From contig CAYMFD010000047.1 in assembly GCA_964389475.1 (NCBI GenBank), positions 1 through 26,416 on the forward strand: DNA of 26,416 nt, in the 5' to 3' direction. Shown here piece after piece: positions 1-6,657 of this stretch. Positions within the stretch are counted from its first letter, which is position 1; the number at the start of each line of letters is the position of its first letter. Source of the DNA: CAYMFD01 sp964389475 (GTDB lineage Bacteria; Bacteroidota; Bacteroidia; Chitinophagales; Saprospiraceae). Position numbers and translations under genes: made by a program. Below the pieces are notes generated by a model. That model was not told the DNA's origin and ran no database searches. It worked only from the letters and a program-made list of their open reading frames with translations.

Positions 1-447
1 AAACCCGCCTACCCGGCAAGCCGGCTTGGCAGGCAGGAAAGCTAGTCGCTCTAAGGCAATTACTGGCGCAATCAATTTACCAAGATTTTATAGCGCTTCA
101 AAAAGTCAACAACTACCAACGAACAATTCAGCGCCAGTACCGTCCGCTACTGAGTCAAAATTGCTTTCCTTTTGCTATTCTATTTACTGCACTTGACTTG
201 AGATCCATCTAGATGGTCTTCGAAGTGTCTTATTTATTTCTTTGCTTGGCAAAAGCCGCACATTTTGCCATCCGCTTACCTATAGCTGTAGAGCGACACA
301 TCCCATCCCGATGGCCACCAATAAATCTTGCCAATTTCTCTACGTCGAAATGAAGCTACTATGAAAGAAACTACAACGTGCATTTTAGGATACCCCTCCA
401 TAGACAGTGCTGACAGTCGGACTTGCATATTGACTACCTTTGCGGGC
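1..447. other. Non-coding stretch upstream of tgt
   Basis: I see no convincing coding region here. The first 40 bases hold nested inverted repeats: a perfect 12-base palindrome CAAGCCGGCTTG near 18-29, flanked by GCCTACC and GGCAGGC arms, which could be a terminator or repeat remnant of a gene to the left. The rest is AT-rich and has stops in all frames, apart from an in-frame extension of tgt from 328 that lacks family similarity. The only other sign is a -7 promoter box at 435-442. Confidence 0.5.
435..442 (+). promoter_or_regulatory. Candidate -7 promoter box of tgt-lptG
   Basis: TACCTTTG matches the Bacteroidota -7 consensus TAnnTTTG exactly. It lies five bases before the chosen ATG at 448, so transcription would start at or next to the start codon. 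No clear TTG -33 element is seen at the usual distance. Confidence 0.5.
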
Positions 448-1578
448 ATGTCATATACCATAACTCATAAAGACCCCGGTAGTAGTGCTAGAGCAGGCTT
501 GCTAGAGACTGATCATGGGACCATTGAGACGCCGATATTTATGCCTGTAGGTACCATCGGCACTGTCAAGGGTATCCATCAAAAAGAACTAGAAGACGAG
601 ATCGAGGCCCAGATCATACTCGGTAATACCTACCACCTATACCTACGTCCAGGGACGGATATACTGGTCAAGGCCGGCGGACTGCATAAGTTTATCGGGT
701 GGGATCGTCCCATGCTTACCGATAGTGGTGGCTACCAAGTGTACAGCCTAGAGGGTATGCGTAAGATCACCGAGGAGGGAGTCAAGTTTCGCTCTCACAT
801 AGATGGTAGCAAGCACCTCTTCACCCCAGAGAGTGTCATGGACATACAGCGGGAGATCGGTGCTGACATCATCATGGCATTCGATGAGTGTACTCCCTAC
901 CCTTGCGACAAGTCATACGCAGCTAGGTCGATGCACATGACCCATCGATGGCTAGAGCGGTGTATCAACCGGTTCGACAGTACAGAGGGACTATATGGTT
1001 ACAAGCAGACTCTAGCGCCGATCATACAGGGTAGTACCTATCCTGACCTACGCCGACAGAGTGCAGAGTACATCGCATCAAAGGATCGAGCCATCAATGC
1101 GATAGGCGGCCTGAGTGTAGGTGAGCCACATGATGATATGTACGGTATGACAGAGGTCGTCACAGAAGTGCTACCGGTCGACAAGCCCCGCTACCTGATG
1201 GGGGTCGGTCTACCAGAGAACATACTAGAGACGATAGCGCTAGGTATAGACATGTACGACTGCGTACTACCTAGCCGCAATGCTCGCCACGGCCTACTCT
1301 ATACGTGGGATGGTGTGATCAATATCAAAAATGCCAAGTGGAAGGAGGACTTCTCCGCCATCGATGCCAATAGCAAGAGTGGTACCAGCAGACGCCACAC
1401 ACGGGCTTACCTCCGCCACCTCTTTCATGTCAAAGAGCTACTAGCGGGACAGATAGCCACCCTGCATAACTTGTGCTTCTACCTAGAGCTGGTCAGCACG
1501 GCGAGAGAGCACATCATGGCTGGCGACTACCGCGAGTGGAAGGACAAAGTTGTGCCACAGCTACGACAGCGCTTGTGA
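448..1578 (+). CDS. tgt: Queuine tRNA-ribosyltransferase
   Basis: Replaces guanine-34 of GUN anticodon tRNAs with the queuine precursor preQ1 in the cytoplasm. The 376-residue product has the usual bacterial length. Seen in the sequence: the family motif DSGGYQVYSL from about residue 92, and the nucleophile block MYDCVLPSRNARHG with Asp271. The zinc site is unusual: where the family has CxCxxC, this protein reads NSKSGTS at residues 308-314, although the partner His (TLHNL, H340) remains. I recall such zinc-less versions from other Bacteroidota, so the enzyme is probably still active. The start at 448 was chosen because the family N-terminus begins there; the reading frame stays open to 328, but the extra 40 residues resemble nothing known and contain the likely promoter. 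The stop overlaps the start of lptG. Confidence 0.95.
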   Translation: MSYTITHKDPGSSARAGLLETDHGTIETPIFMPVGTIGTVKGIHQKELEDEIEAQIILGNTYHLYLRPGTDILVKAGGLHKFIGWDRPMLTDSGGYQVYSLEGMRKITEEGVKFRSHIDGSKHLFTPESVMDIQREIGADIIMAFDECTPYPCDKSYAARSMHMTHRWLERCINRFDSTEGLYGYKQTLAPIIQGSTYPDLRRQSAEYIASKDRAINAIGGLSVGEPHDDMYGMTEVVTEVLPVDKPRYLMGVGLPENILETIALGIDMYDCVLPSRNARHGLLYTWDGVINIKNAKWKEDFSAIDANSKSGTSRRHTRAYLRHLFHVKELLAGQIATLHNLCFYLELVSTAREHIMAGDYREWKDKVVPQLRQRL

Positions 1579-2663
1579 TCAAGAAGCTCGACATATATAT
1601 AGTTAAGACCTACCTGCAGACCTTCTTCTTTACCGTACTGCTGGTAACGATGGTTGCGGTGGCTATCGATCTATTCGAAAATCTAGATAAGATCTTATCC
1701 AAGGACATCTCCTTTAAGTCCTTGGTACTAGACTACTATGCCAATTTCATCCCCTGGATCAATGGCCAGCTGTGGCCACTGTTTTCACTGCTAGCCGTCA
1801 TCTTTTTTACGAGTAGGCTGGCCAAGCAATCAGAAATCATCGCTATACTGAGTAGCGGCGTTAGCTTCTATCGCATACTACTGCCCTTCTTAGTGGGAGG
1901 CGCCATCATAGCGGGACTACACTGGATAGGTAGTAACCACGTAATACCCAAAAGCACGAAGAAGTACAACCAGTTTAAAGCAGAACATATCCGTAGGAGT
2001 GGCAAAAAGGTCAACTCCAGCAATGTCCACTTCTTCATAGGCCCTAATACTAAGGCCTACATCCGTATGTACAGCGATCGCGATAGTAGTGCGAGGGGTT
2101 TTCGCCTAGAGCGGTTCGGTGATGGTAATATCAAAGAGATCCTCAAGGCCAAGCGCATCAAGTTTAAGGAAGCACCTAACGTCTGGACCTTGCAAAACTA
2201 CGAGTACCGTTCCTTTGACGGGCTGCAGGAGACTATCCAGGTCCACGATGGCCAGGAGCTAGATACGGCGATTAATATCACACCAGATGACTTCGTACGC
2301 TATACGAGGCAGATGGAGATGATGACCACAAAGGAGCTACAGGAATACATCAGTGTGGAGCAAGAGCGAGGTGTCGATACCGCCAAGAAATATATCATGC
2401 AGGTGCACAAGCGCAATGCCGACCCCTTTACGATCTTGATCCTCACGATCATCGGGGTATCTGTAGCTGCTCGTAAGACGCGAGGAGGAATGGGCCTACA
2501 CCTGGCCATAGGCGTGGTGCTCGGTGCTAGTTATGTCGTGCTCAGCAAGTTCAGCGAGACCTTCAGTACCAACCTAAATCTATCGCCAGGGCTGGGGATA
2601 TGGATACCTAACCTCTTTTTTATTGTGATCGCTATCTATCTAGTAGCTAAGGCACAGAAGTAA
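1575..2663 (+). CDS. lptG: LptF/LptG-family LPS-export permease
   Basis: Inner-membrane permease of the YjgP/YjgQ family, which with LptB and LptC moves lipopolysaccharide out of the inner membrane. The 362-residue product has a first membrane helix at about residues 14-31, two more near 57-77 and 98-118, a soluble periplasmic region, and three closing helices from about residue 280 on. This is the family layout. The start is a GTG at 1575 giving MIKKLDIYIV; it overlaps the tgt stop by four bases (GTGA), which suggests translational coupling. The frame is open further upstream to 1473, but that part lies within tgt and is not family-like. LptF and LptG are paralogues, and the sequence alone does not settle which one this is; tgt-lptG pairing is common in Bacteroidota. 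Confidence 0.88.
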   Translation: MIKKLDIYIVKTYLQTFFFTVLLVTMVAVAIDLFENLDKILSKDISFKSLVLDYYANFIPWINGQLWPLFSLLAVIFFTSRLAKQSEIIAILSSGVSFYRILLPFLVGGAIIAGLHWIGSNHVIPKSTKKYNQFKAEHIRRSGKKVNSSNVHFFIGPNTKAYIRMYSDRDSSARGFRLERFGDGNIKEILKAKRIKFKEAPNVWTLQNYEYRSFDGLQETIQVHDGQELDTAINITPDDFVRYTRQMEMMTTKELQEYISVEQERGVDTAKKYIMQVHKRNADPFTILILTIIGVSVAARKTRGGMGLHLAIGVVLGASYVVLSKFSETFSTNLNLSPGLGIWIPNLFFIVIAIYLVAKAQK

Positions 2664-2672
2664 GCGGCTCAC

Positions 2673-3431
2673 CTAAGATCTGCCGGCAATTACCCTATGT
2701 ATAGCCATAGCGGCACCCGCTATACCGGCATTGTTACGTAGCTTGGCAGGCGTGATCTCTGTAGCGGCAGTGAGGTAGTCCTCATACTTATGAAATTTCT
2801 TGCTGACGCCACCGCCGAGTAGTATTAGGTCAGGCGAAAACAGGAAGTTTAAGTGGTTGAGGTAGTGATCGAGGTGCTTCGCCCAGTCTTTCCACTTGAG
2901 GTCCTTCTCCTCTCGCACACTATTGGCTGCATAGTTTTCGTAGACGCCTTGCTTGTAGTGGAGGTGACCCAACTCCGTATTAGGTACGAGCACACCATCA
3001 TTAAAGACGGCAGAGCCTAGACCTGTACCGATCGTAATAAGGATGACTACCCCATCACGATCCACGCCGTATCCATGACACATCTCCGCCAGACCTGCCG
3101 CATCGGCATCATTGATCAAGACAACTTCTTCTGTCTCAAAAGCAGCACTAAAGGCCGCCTGCGCATCATAGCCTATCCACGCCTTATCGATATTACTAGC
3201 ACTACAGGATACGCCACGCTTGATGATGGCAGGAAAACCAATACCTACAGGCTTACCTATCCAGTCATGATCGACTACGATCTGTCTAGCTGTCGCAATC
3301 ATAGCTGCCGGGGTTGCTGGCTTAGGTGTAGGGTACTTGATCCGCTCTGAGGCGAGCTCTCCACTAGCTATATCAACTAATGCACCCTTTATACCCGTCG
3401 CTCCTATGTCTATTCCTAGTACTGTATCCAT
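2673..3431 (-). CDS. ppgK: Polyphosphate glucokinase (ROK family)
   Basis: Phosphorylates glucose to glucose 6-phosphate using inorganic polyphosphate (and often ATP). The 252-residue length fits PpgK and is shorter than classic ROK kinases. Visible motifs: the N-terminal phosphate loop GIDIGATGIKG, the PpgK-typical PTPKPATP, the catalytic Asp in LINDADAAG, the second phosphate loop ITIGTGLGSAVF, and the ELGHLHYK, FSPDLILLGGGVSKK and LRNNAGIAGAA blocks. There is no HxCxxC-type zinc cluster, as expected for PpgK and unlike ROK repressors. It converges on lptG with nine bases between the stops. Phosphate donor preference is inferred from family similarity only. Confidence 0.85.
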   Translation of the reverse strand: MDTVLGIDIGATGIKGALVDIASGELASERIKYPTPKPATPAAMIATARQIVVDHDWIGKPVGIGFPAIIKRGVSCSASNIDKAWIGYDAQAAFSAAFETEEVVLINDADAAGLAEMCHGYGVDRDGVVILITIGTGLGSAVFNDGVLVPNTELGHLHYKQGVYENYAANSVREEKDLKWKDWAKHLDHYLNHLNFLFSPDLILLGGGVSKKFHKYEDYLTAATEITPAKLRNNAGIAGAAMAIHRVIAGRS

Positions 3432-3451
3432 GCTATCGTGCTATCGTCCCA

Positions 3452-3459
3452 CAAATATA
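3452..3459 (-). promoter_or_regulatory. Candidate -7 promoter box of ppgK
   Basis: Read on the minus strand this is TATATTTG, an exact match to TAnnTTTG, 20 bases before the ppgK ATG. No convincing -33 TTG is seen. Confidence 0.45.
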
Positions 3460-3608
3460 GAAAGGCGGGCTAGGTATTATAATCGATAATCAAGTTTGGG
3501 AATGAGACTGCTAAAATTATAGCAACGTAAACATCAATCAGGGACCTATTACTGGTATAGCCTATCCCTGTTGCCAGCAAGGCGACTTTTGTGTCTGTTA
3601 TTTCGCAG

Positions 3609-3616
3609 TACCTTGC
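3609..3616 (+). promoter_or_regulatory. Possible -7 box of the LysE-family gene
   Basis: TACCTTGC followed by GGG closely resembles the tgt promoter TACCTTTGCGGG, lacking one T. It lies seven bases before the ATG at 3624, supporting that start over the upstream GTG at 3591. Confidence 0.3.
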
Positions 3617-3623
3617 GGGACAG

Positions 3624-4244
3624 ATGACGTACCTACTAGAAGGCATATTGCTAGGACTGGGGCTCTCGATCATGATCGGGCCCATATTCTTAGCGCTGAC
3701 GCAGACTAGTATGGAGCGAGGCGCCAAGGCTGGGATAACGGTAGCTGCCGGCATCTGGCTCAGTGACTTCCTCATCATCGGCGCCTGCTACTACTTCATA
3801 CGACAGATATCGGGCCTAGAGTACAATCCTCAGTTCAAACTATGGATGGGCATCTGCGGTGGCGCGGTACTTATCGCTTTTGGCCTATCGGCATTGCTCA
3901 AGAAGATTGAGATCAACGATACACCTATCACCTTTAGGGCTCGGACGTGGTTAGGCTTTTTTGCCAAAGGCTTTCTTGTGAATACGATCAATCCCTTTAC
4001 CTTCTTCTTTTGGATCTCTCTGATAGGGACCAACGTACTGGCCAGAGGACTATCTCACAACGACAAGATGCTGCTACTCTCTGGCATCATGGCTACCATC
4101 ATAGTCGTCAATAGTGCCACGGCTATCGGTGCCAAAGCCATACGTACTCATCTTAAAGAAAGGCATCTACAGTGGTTCAGCTGGGTTGCTGGCGGCGGGT
4201 TGCTACTATTCGGAATAGTGCTAATGATCCGGGTATTATACTAA
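3624..4244 (+). CDS. LysE-family amino-acid exporter
   Basis: Predicted inner-membrane exporter of the LysE/RhtB superfamily; the substrate (an amino acid or derivative) cannot be named. The 206-residue product has about six hydrophobic segments and the family N-terminal block with the pattern G-hydrophobic-GPIFLALTQTSMERG, followed by a helix containing GIWLSDFLII. Family length is about 200-210 residues. A GTG at 3591 would add 11 residues, but the ATG is preferred because a promoter-like box lies between the two. Its TAA stop at 4242-4244 overlaps the hemA stop on the other strand (shared CTAA), so the two genes converge with no room for a terminator. Confidence 0.82.
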   Translation: MTYLLEGILLGLGLSIMIGPIFLALTQTSMERGAKAGITVAAGIWLSDFLIIGACYYFIRQISGLEYNPQFKLWMGICGGAVLIAFGLSALLKKIEINDTPITFRARTWLGFFAKGFLVNTINPFTFFFWISLIGTNVLARGLSHNDKMLLLSGIMATIIVVNSATAIGAKAIRTHLKERHLQWFSWVAGGGLLLFGIVLMIRVLY

Positions 4245-5524
4245 GCCTTAGCTAGGCGAGACTTACCTCGCGAGCGGTGACCTGTCTTAGGGTCAGGAGC
4301 CATCTCTTCTTTGGCAAGACGCATCGGTATAGAGACGAATTTCTTCTCCATATAGTCCATCATCTCTAGCACGAGTGTCTTGGCGTCGTCGTCTAGAGCA
4401 GCGATCTTCTTATCATATACAGAGGTAAGGGCACGGTTTTTCATCACCTTGACCTCATGGGATACTCTAGTCAGTGCTTTCTCGATCTGGCGCTGCTGAT
4501 ACATACTCTGAAACTCCGCTAGGCGCCTCCTCAGTATGATGCGAGCATCCTTGACCTCACCCTTACGGTGGTTAAGGTTCTGCTCTGCTATGATGCGCAA
4601 CTGTTCTATATCTATATAGTGGCAGTTAAAATCTGTCACCACCCTAGGATCTACATTACGAGGTACCCCTAGGTCGACAACTACTTTCTTAGAAGCATCT
4701 CTGCCGACCAGTATCCTGTATAGTGGCTCATCTATGATGGCCTCCGTAGCTCCTGTACACACGAATAGCGCATCAAATCCCTGACCACTCTCCGATAGCT
4801 CAGATAGGTGAAAGGCTTCTCCGCCGAGCATATTCGTCAGCTTACGAGCATTATCTATACTACGATTAAAGACCCGCACATTGGTATAGCCGTACTTCTT
4901 AAGAAACTTGCCGACCAGCGTATTGGTCTCCCCTGCTCCTACGAGTAGGATAGAGGCATCTTGGGGTAACTGCTGCGTCCTAAACTTCTGGATAGCCAGT
5001 GAGACGATACTGAGTGGCTTTTCGCCAATACGTGTATCAGCGTACACCTCCTTTGCTGATCTTACGGTCGCCTGCTCTATGAGGCGTAGCTTATCGCCAG
5101 CGAGGCGGTGCTCTTTAGCAAAGGCATAGGCCTCTCTAAACTGTCTAAATATCTCTCTCTCCCCTACTACTAGACTGTCGATAGACGATGCTAGATCAAA
5201 AATATGGTTGACCGCATGGATACCCTCATAGGCTGCGACGAACTTACCGATCTTACTCAGGTGCTCAGCAGATAGATGCGGACATGCTACCGAAAAGAAT
5301 CGCTCTACGTCGGATTCTATGTCAAAATCAGGACCGTAAAAAAGATAGGTGACTCTGTTACAAGTCGACAGGTACATGATCTCCTCGATACCAAAGGTGT
5401 CTTGCATCATCGATAGATGAGATGCTAGCTCTTGGCTACTGTCATGCTTAATGACGAAGTGGCCTATCTCCTCTACATTAAGCGTGTGATGGGTAACCGT
5501 AAGTATCTTGTAGTTTTCGATCAT
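4241..5524 (-). CDS. hemA: Glutamyl-tRNA reductase
   Basis: First step of the C5 haem pathway: NADPH-dependent reduction of glutamyl-tRNA to glutamate 1-semialdehyde. The 427-residue product has the catalytic cysteine in STCNR (Cys55), the family block SLVVGEREIFRQFREAY, an NADPH-binding fold starting ILLVGAGE, then the spinal helix and a dimerisation region with QSMYQQRQ. The last 20 or so residues form a basic, Gly/Arg/Lys-rich tail (about GHRSRGKSRLAKA) that goes beyond the usual fold. Nearby genes are unrelated to haem, so the pathway is split. A TATCTTTG box lies just seven bases before the ATG, implying a very short leader. Confidence 0.95.
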   Translation of the reverse strand: MIENYKILTVTHHTLNVEEIGHFVIKHDSSQELASHLSMMQDTFGIEEIMYLSTCNRVTYLFYGPDFDIESDVERFFSVACPHLSAEHLSKIGKFVAAYEGIHAVNHIFDLASSIDSLVVGEREIFRQFREAYAFAKEHRLAGDKLRLIEQATVRSAKEVYADTRIGEKPLSIVSLAIQKFRTQQLPQDASILLVGAGETNTLVGKFLKKYGYTNVRVFNRSIDNARKLTNMLGGEAFHLSELSESGQGFDALFVCTGATEAIIDEPLYRILVGRDASKKVVVDLGVPRNVDPRVVTDFNCHYIDIEQLRIIAEQNLNHRKGEVKDARIILRRRLAEFQSMYQQRQIEKALTRVSHEVKVMKNRALTSVYDKKIAALDDDAKTLVLEMMDYMEKKFVSIPMRLAKEEMAPDPKTGHRSRGKSRLAKA

Positions 5525-5531
5525 CGACCCA

Positions 5532-5539
5532 CAAAGATA
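5532..5539 (-). promoter_or_regulatory. Candidate -7 promoter box of hemA
   Basis: On the minus strand this reads TATCTTTG, an exact TAnnTTTG match seven bases before the ATG. A TTG lies about 24 bases further upstream, slightly beyond the usual spacing. The predicted transcript is leaderless or almost so. Confidence 0.5.
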
Positions 5540-5786
5540 TACTCAAGCCTCGCCGTACGCTGTCAATCCCTTGTCACAAGTAATGTAGACTCAGTCTAGA
5601 TAGCGAATTAGGGGGAGTTCGTTAAATGAGAAATTGAGAATCGAGACCTACCTGGCGCCTAACCTACCACGGGCTTGAGTGCTAAAAAATCAACTTAGCA
5701 TCTACAGATGTAGACTCGACGTCCCCTCTCATTAACATAGATCCATATATCTCACTACTTTCACGGTAGAACTAGACATCTAGCCT

Positions 5787-6290
5787 ATGACACTCGGAGA
5801 CTTTTTTAACTATGCGGAGCAGCACCAGGGTTCGGTAGTCGCTTACTACCTATTCTTTCCGATCGTAGCTGGCCTAGCCTACCTACTTGGCAAGGGGCAG
5901 GGACATACCTCTCCGTGGAAGTACGTCTACAGCGTTTTGATATACGGGGTGGCTATACCTGGCATCTTTGCGATTACCCTCAACGTCTACCTCTTCTTGT
6001 TTGAGAGGCAGAGTATCATGCAGATGAACCTCATCAACCAAATACTCCCCATCCTCTCCATGTTTGTGACCTTTTACCTGATCAAAAAGAATGTGGCCTT
6101 TGACCTTATCCCAGGGTTTAGTCGTATCAGTGGGCTGATTATGATCATAACTGGTCTGATCATCCTGATGTGGATCTTAGAAAAAACCCACATACTAGCC
6201 ATCACTATTCTGCCGGTACAGATGGTCGTTGCTGTCTTGCTTATCCTCGTCTTGATGCTAACACTAGGGTGGCGCAAAGCAAGCAAGTAA
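5787..6290 (+). CDS. Five-helix membrane protein of unknown function
   Basis: I do not recognise this 167-residue protein. It has five hydrophobic stretches, at about residues 17-35, 47-71, 83-99, 114-131 and 137-161, with short polar loops and a basic C-terminus (WRKASK). There is no signal-peptide cleavage site, catalytic motif or soluble domain. The next gene, csaA, starts two bases after the stop, so the two are probably co-transcribed; whether they work together is unknown. Codon use is like that of the neighbours, so it appears native. Confidence 0.75.
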   Translation: MTLGDFFNYAEQHQGSVVAYYLFFPIVAGLAYLLGKGQGHTSPWKYVYSVLIYGVAIPGIFAITLNVYLFLFERQSIMQMNLINQILPILSMFVTFYLIKKNVAFDLIPGFSRISGLIMIITGLIILMWILEKTHILAITILPVQMVVAVLLILVLMLTLGWRKASK

Positions 6291-6292
6291 GT

Positions 6293-6640
6293 ATGGATAG
6301 TCTCACTAATCACCTGAGCTGGCAGACATTCGCACAAGTAGATATGCGGGTAGGCACTATAGTATCGGCGATGCCATCTCCTAAAGCACGCAAGCCCGCC
6401 TATATCTTGACGATAGACTTCGGTTCACTCGGTATACTCAAGTCTTCTGCCCAGATTACCGATCTATATGATGTCGATGCGCTAGTAGATACACAGGTCG
6501 TAGCCGTGATTAACTTCCCGCCCAAGCAGGTAGCTACGGTGATGAGCCAGTGTCTCGTACTCGGCAGCGTGGCAGCAGATGGTGTCGTCACTTTACTACG
6601 TCCTGACAGACCAGTTGCTAATGGCGAACGGATCAGCTAA
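6293..6640 (+). CDS. csaA: CsaA-like tRNA-binding protein
   Basis: Small dimeric OB-fold protein of the CsaA/Trbp111 type, which binds tRNA and has been described as a secretion-related chaperone in Bacillus. The 115-residue length matches the family. Clear family blocks: VDMRVGTIV near the N-terminus, ARKPAYILTIDFG, KSSAQITDLYD, VVAVINFPPKQVATVMS, and the ending RPDRPVANGERIS. The frame is open upstream to 6170, but that part overlaps the preceding membrane protein gene and has no family similarity, so the ATG at 6293 is used. It converges on sucA with 17 bases between the stops. Confidence 0.9.
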   Translation: MDSLTNHLSWQTFAQVDMRVGTIVSAMPSPKARKPAYILTIDFGSLGILKSSAQITDLYDVDALVDTQVVAVINFPPKQVATVMSQCLVLGSVAADGVVTLLRPDRPVANGERIS

Positions 6641-6657
6641 GCTCCGTACCAACCATG

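Noticed and set aside
205..216. Perfect palindrome CCATCTAGATGG
   Set aside because: A few 12-base palindromes are expected by chance in 26 kb, and no gene context supports it; the same holds for TCGGATATCCGA at 13157-13168.
328..447. Upstream extension of tgt from an ATG at 328
   Set aside because: No family similarity, and a perfect promoter box lies inside it just before the ATG at 448.
1473..1574. Upstream extension of lptG into tgt
   Set aside because: Overlaps the conserved end of tgt in another frame; the family N-terminus begins at the GTG at 1575.
3470..3778. 102-codon minus-strand frame across the ppgK/LysE spacer
   Set aside because: Half of it is antisense to the conserved N-terminus of the LysE protein, the rest is AT-rich non-coding; no motif.
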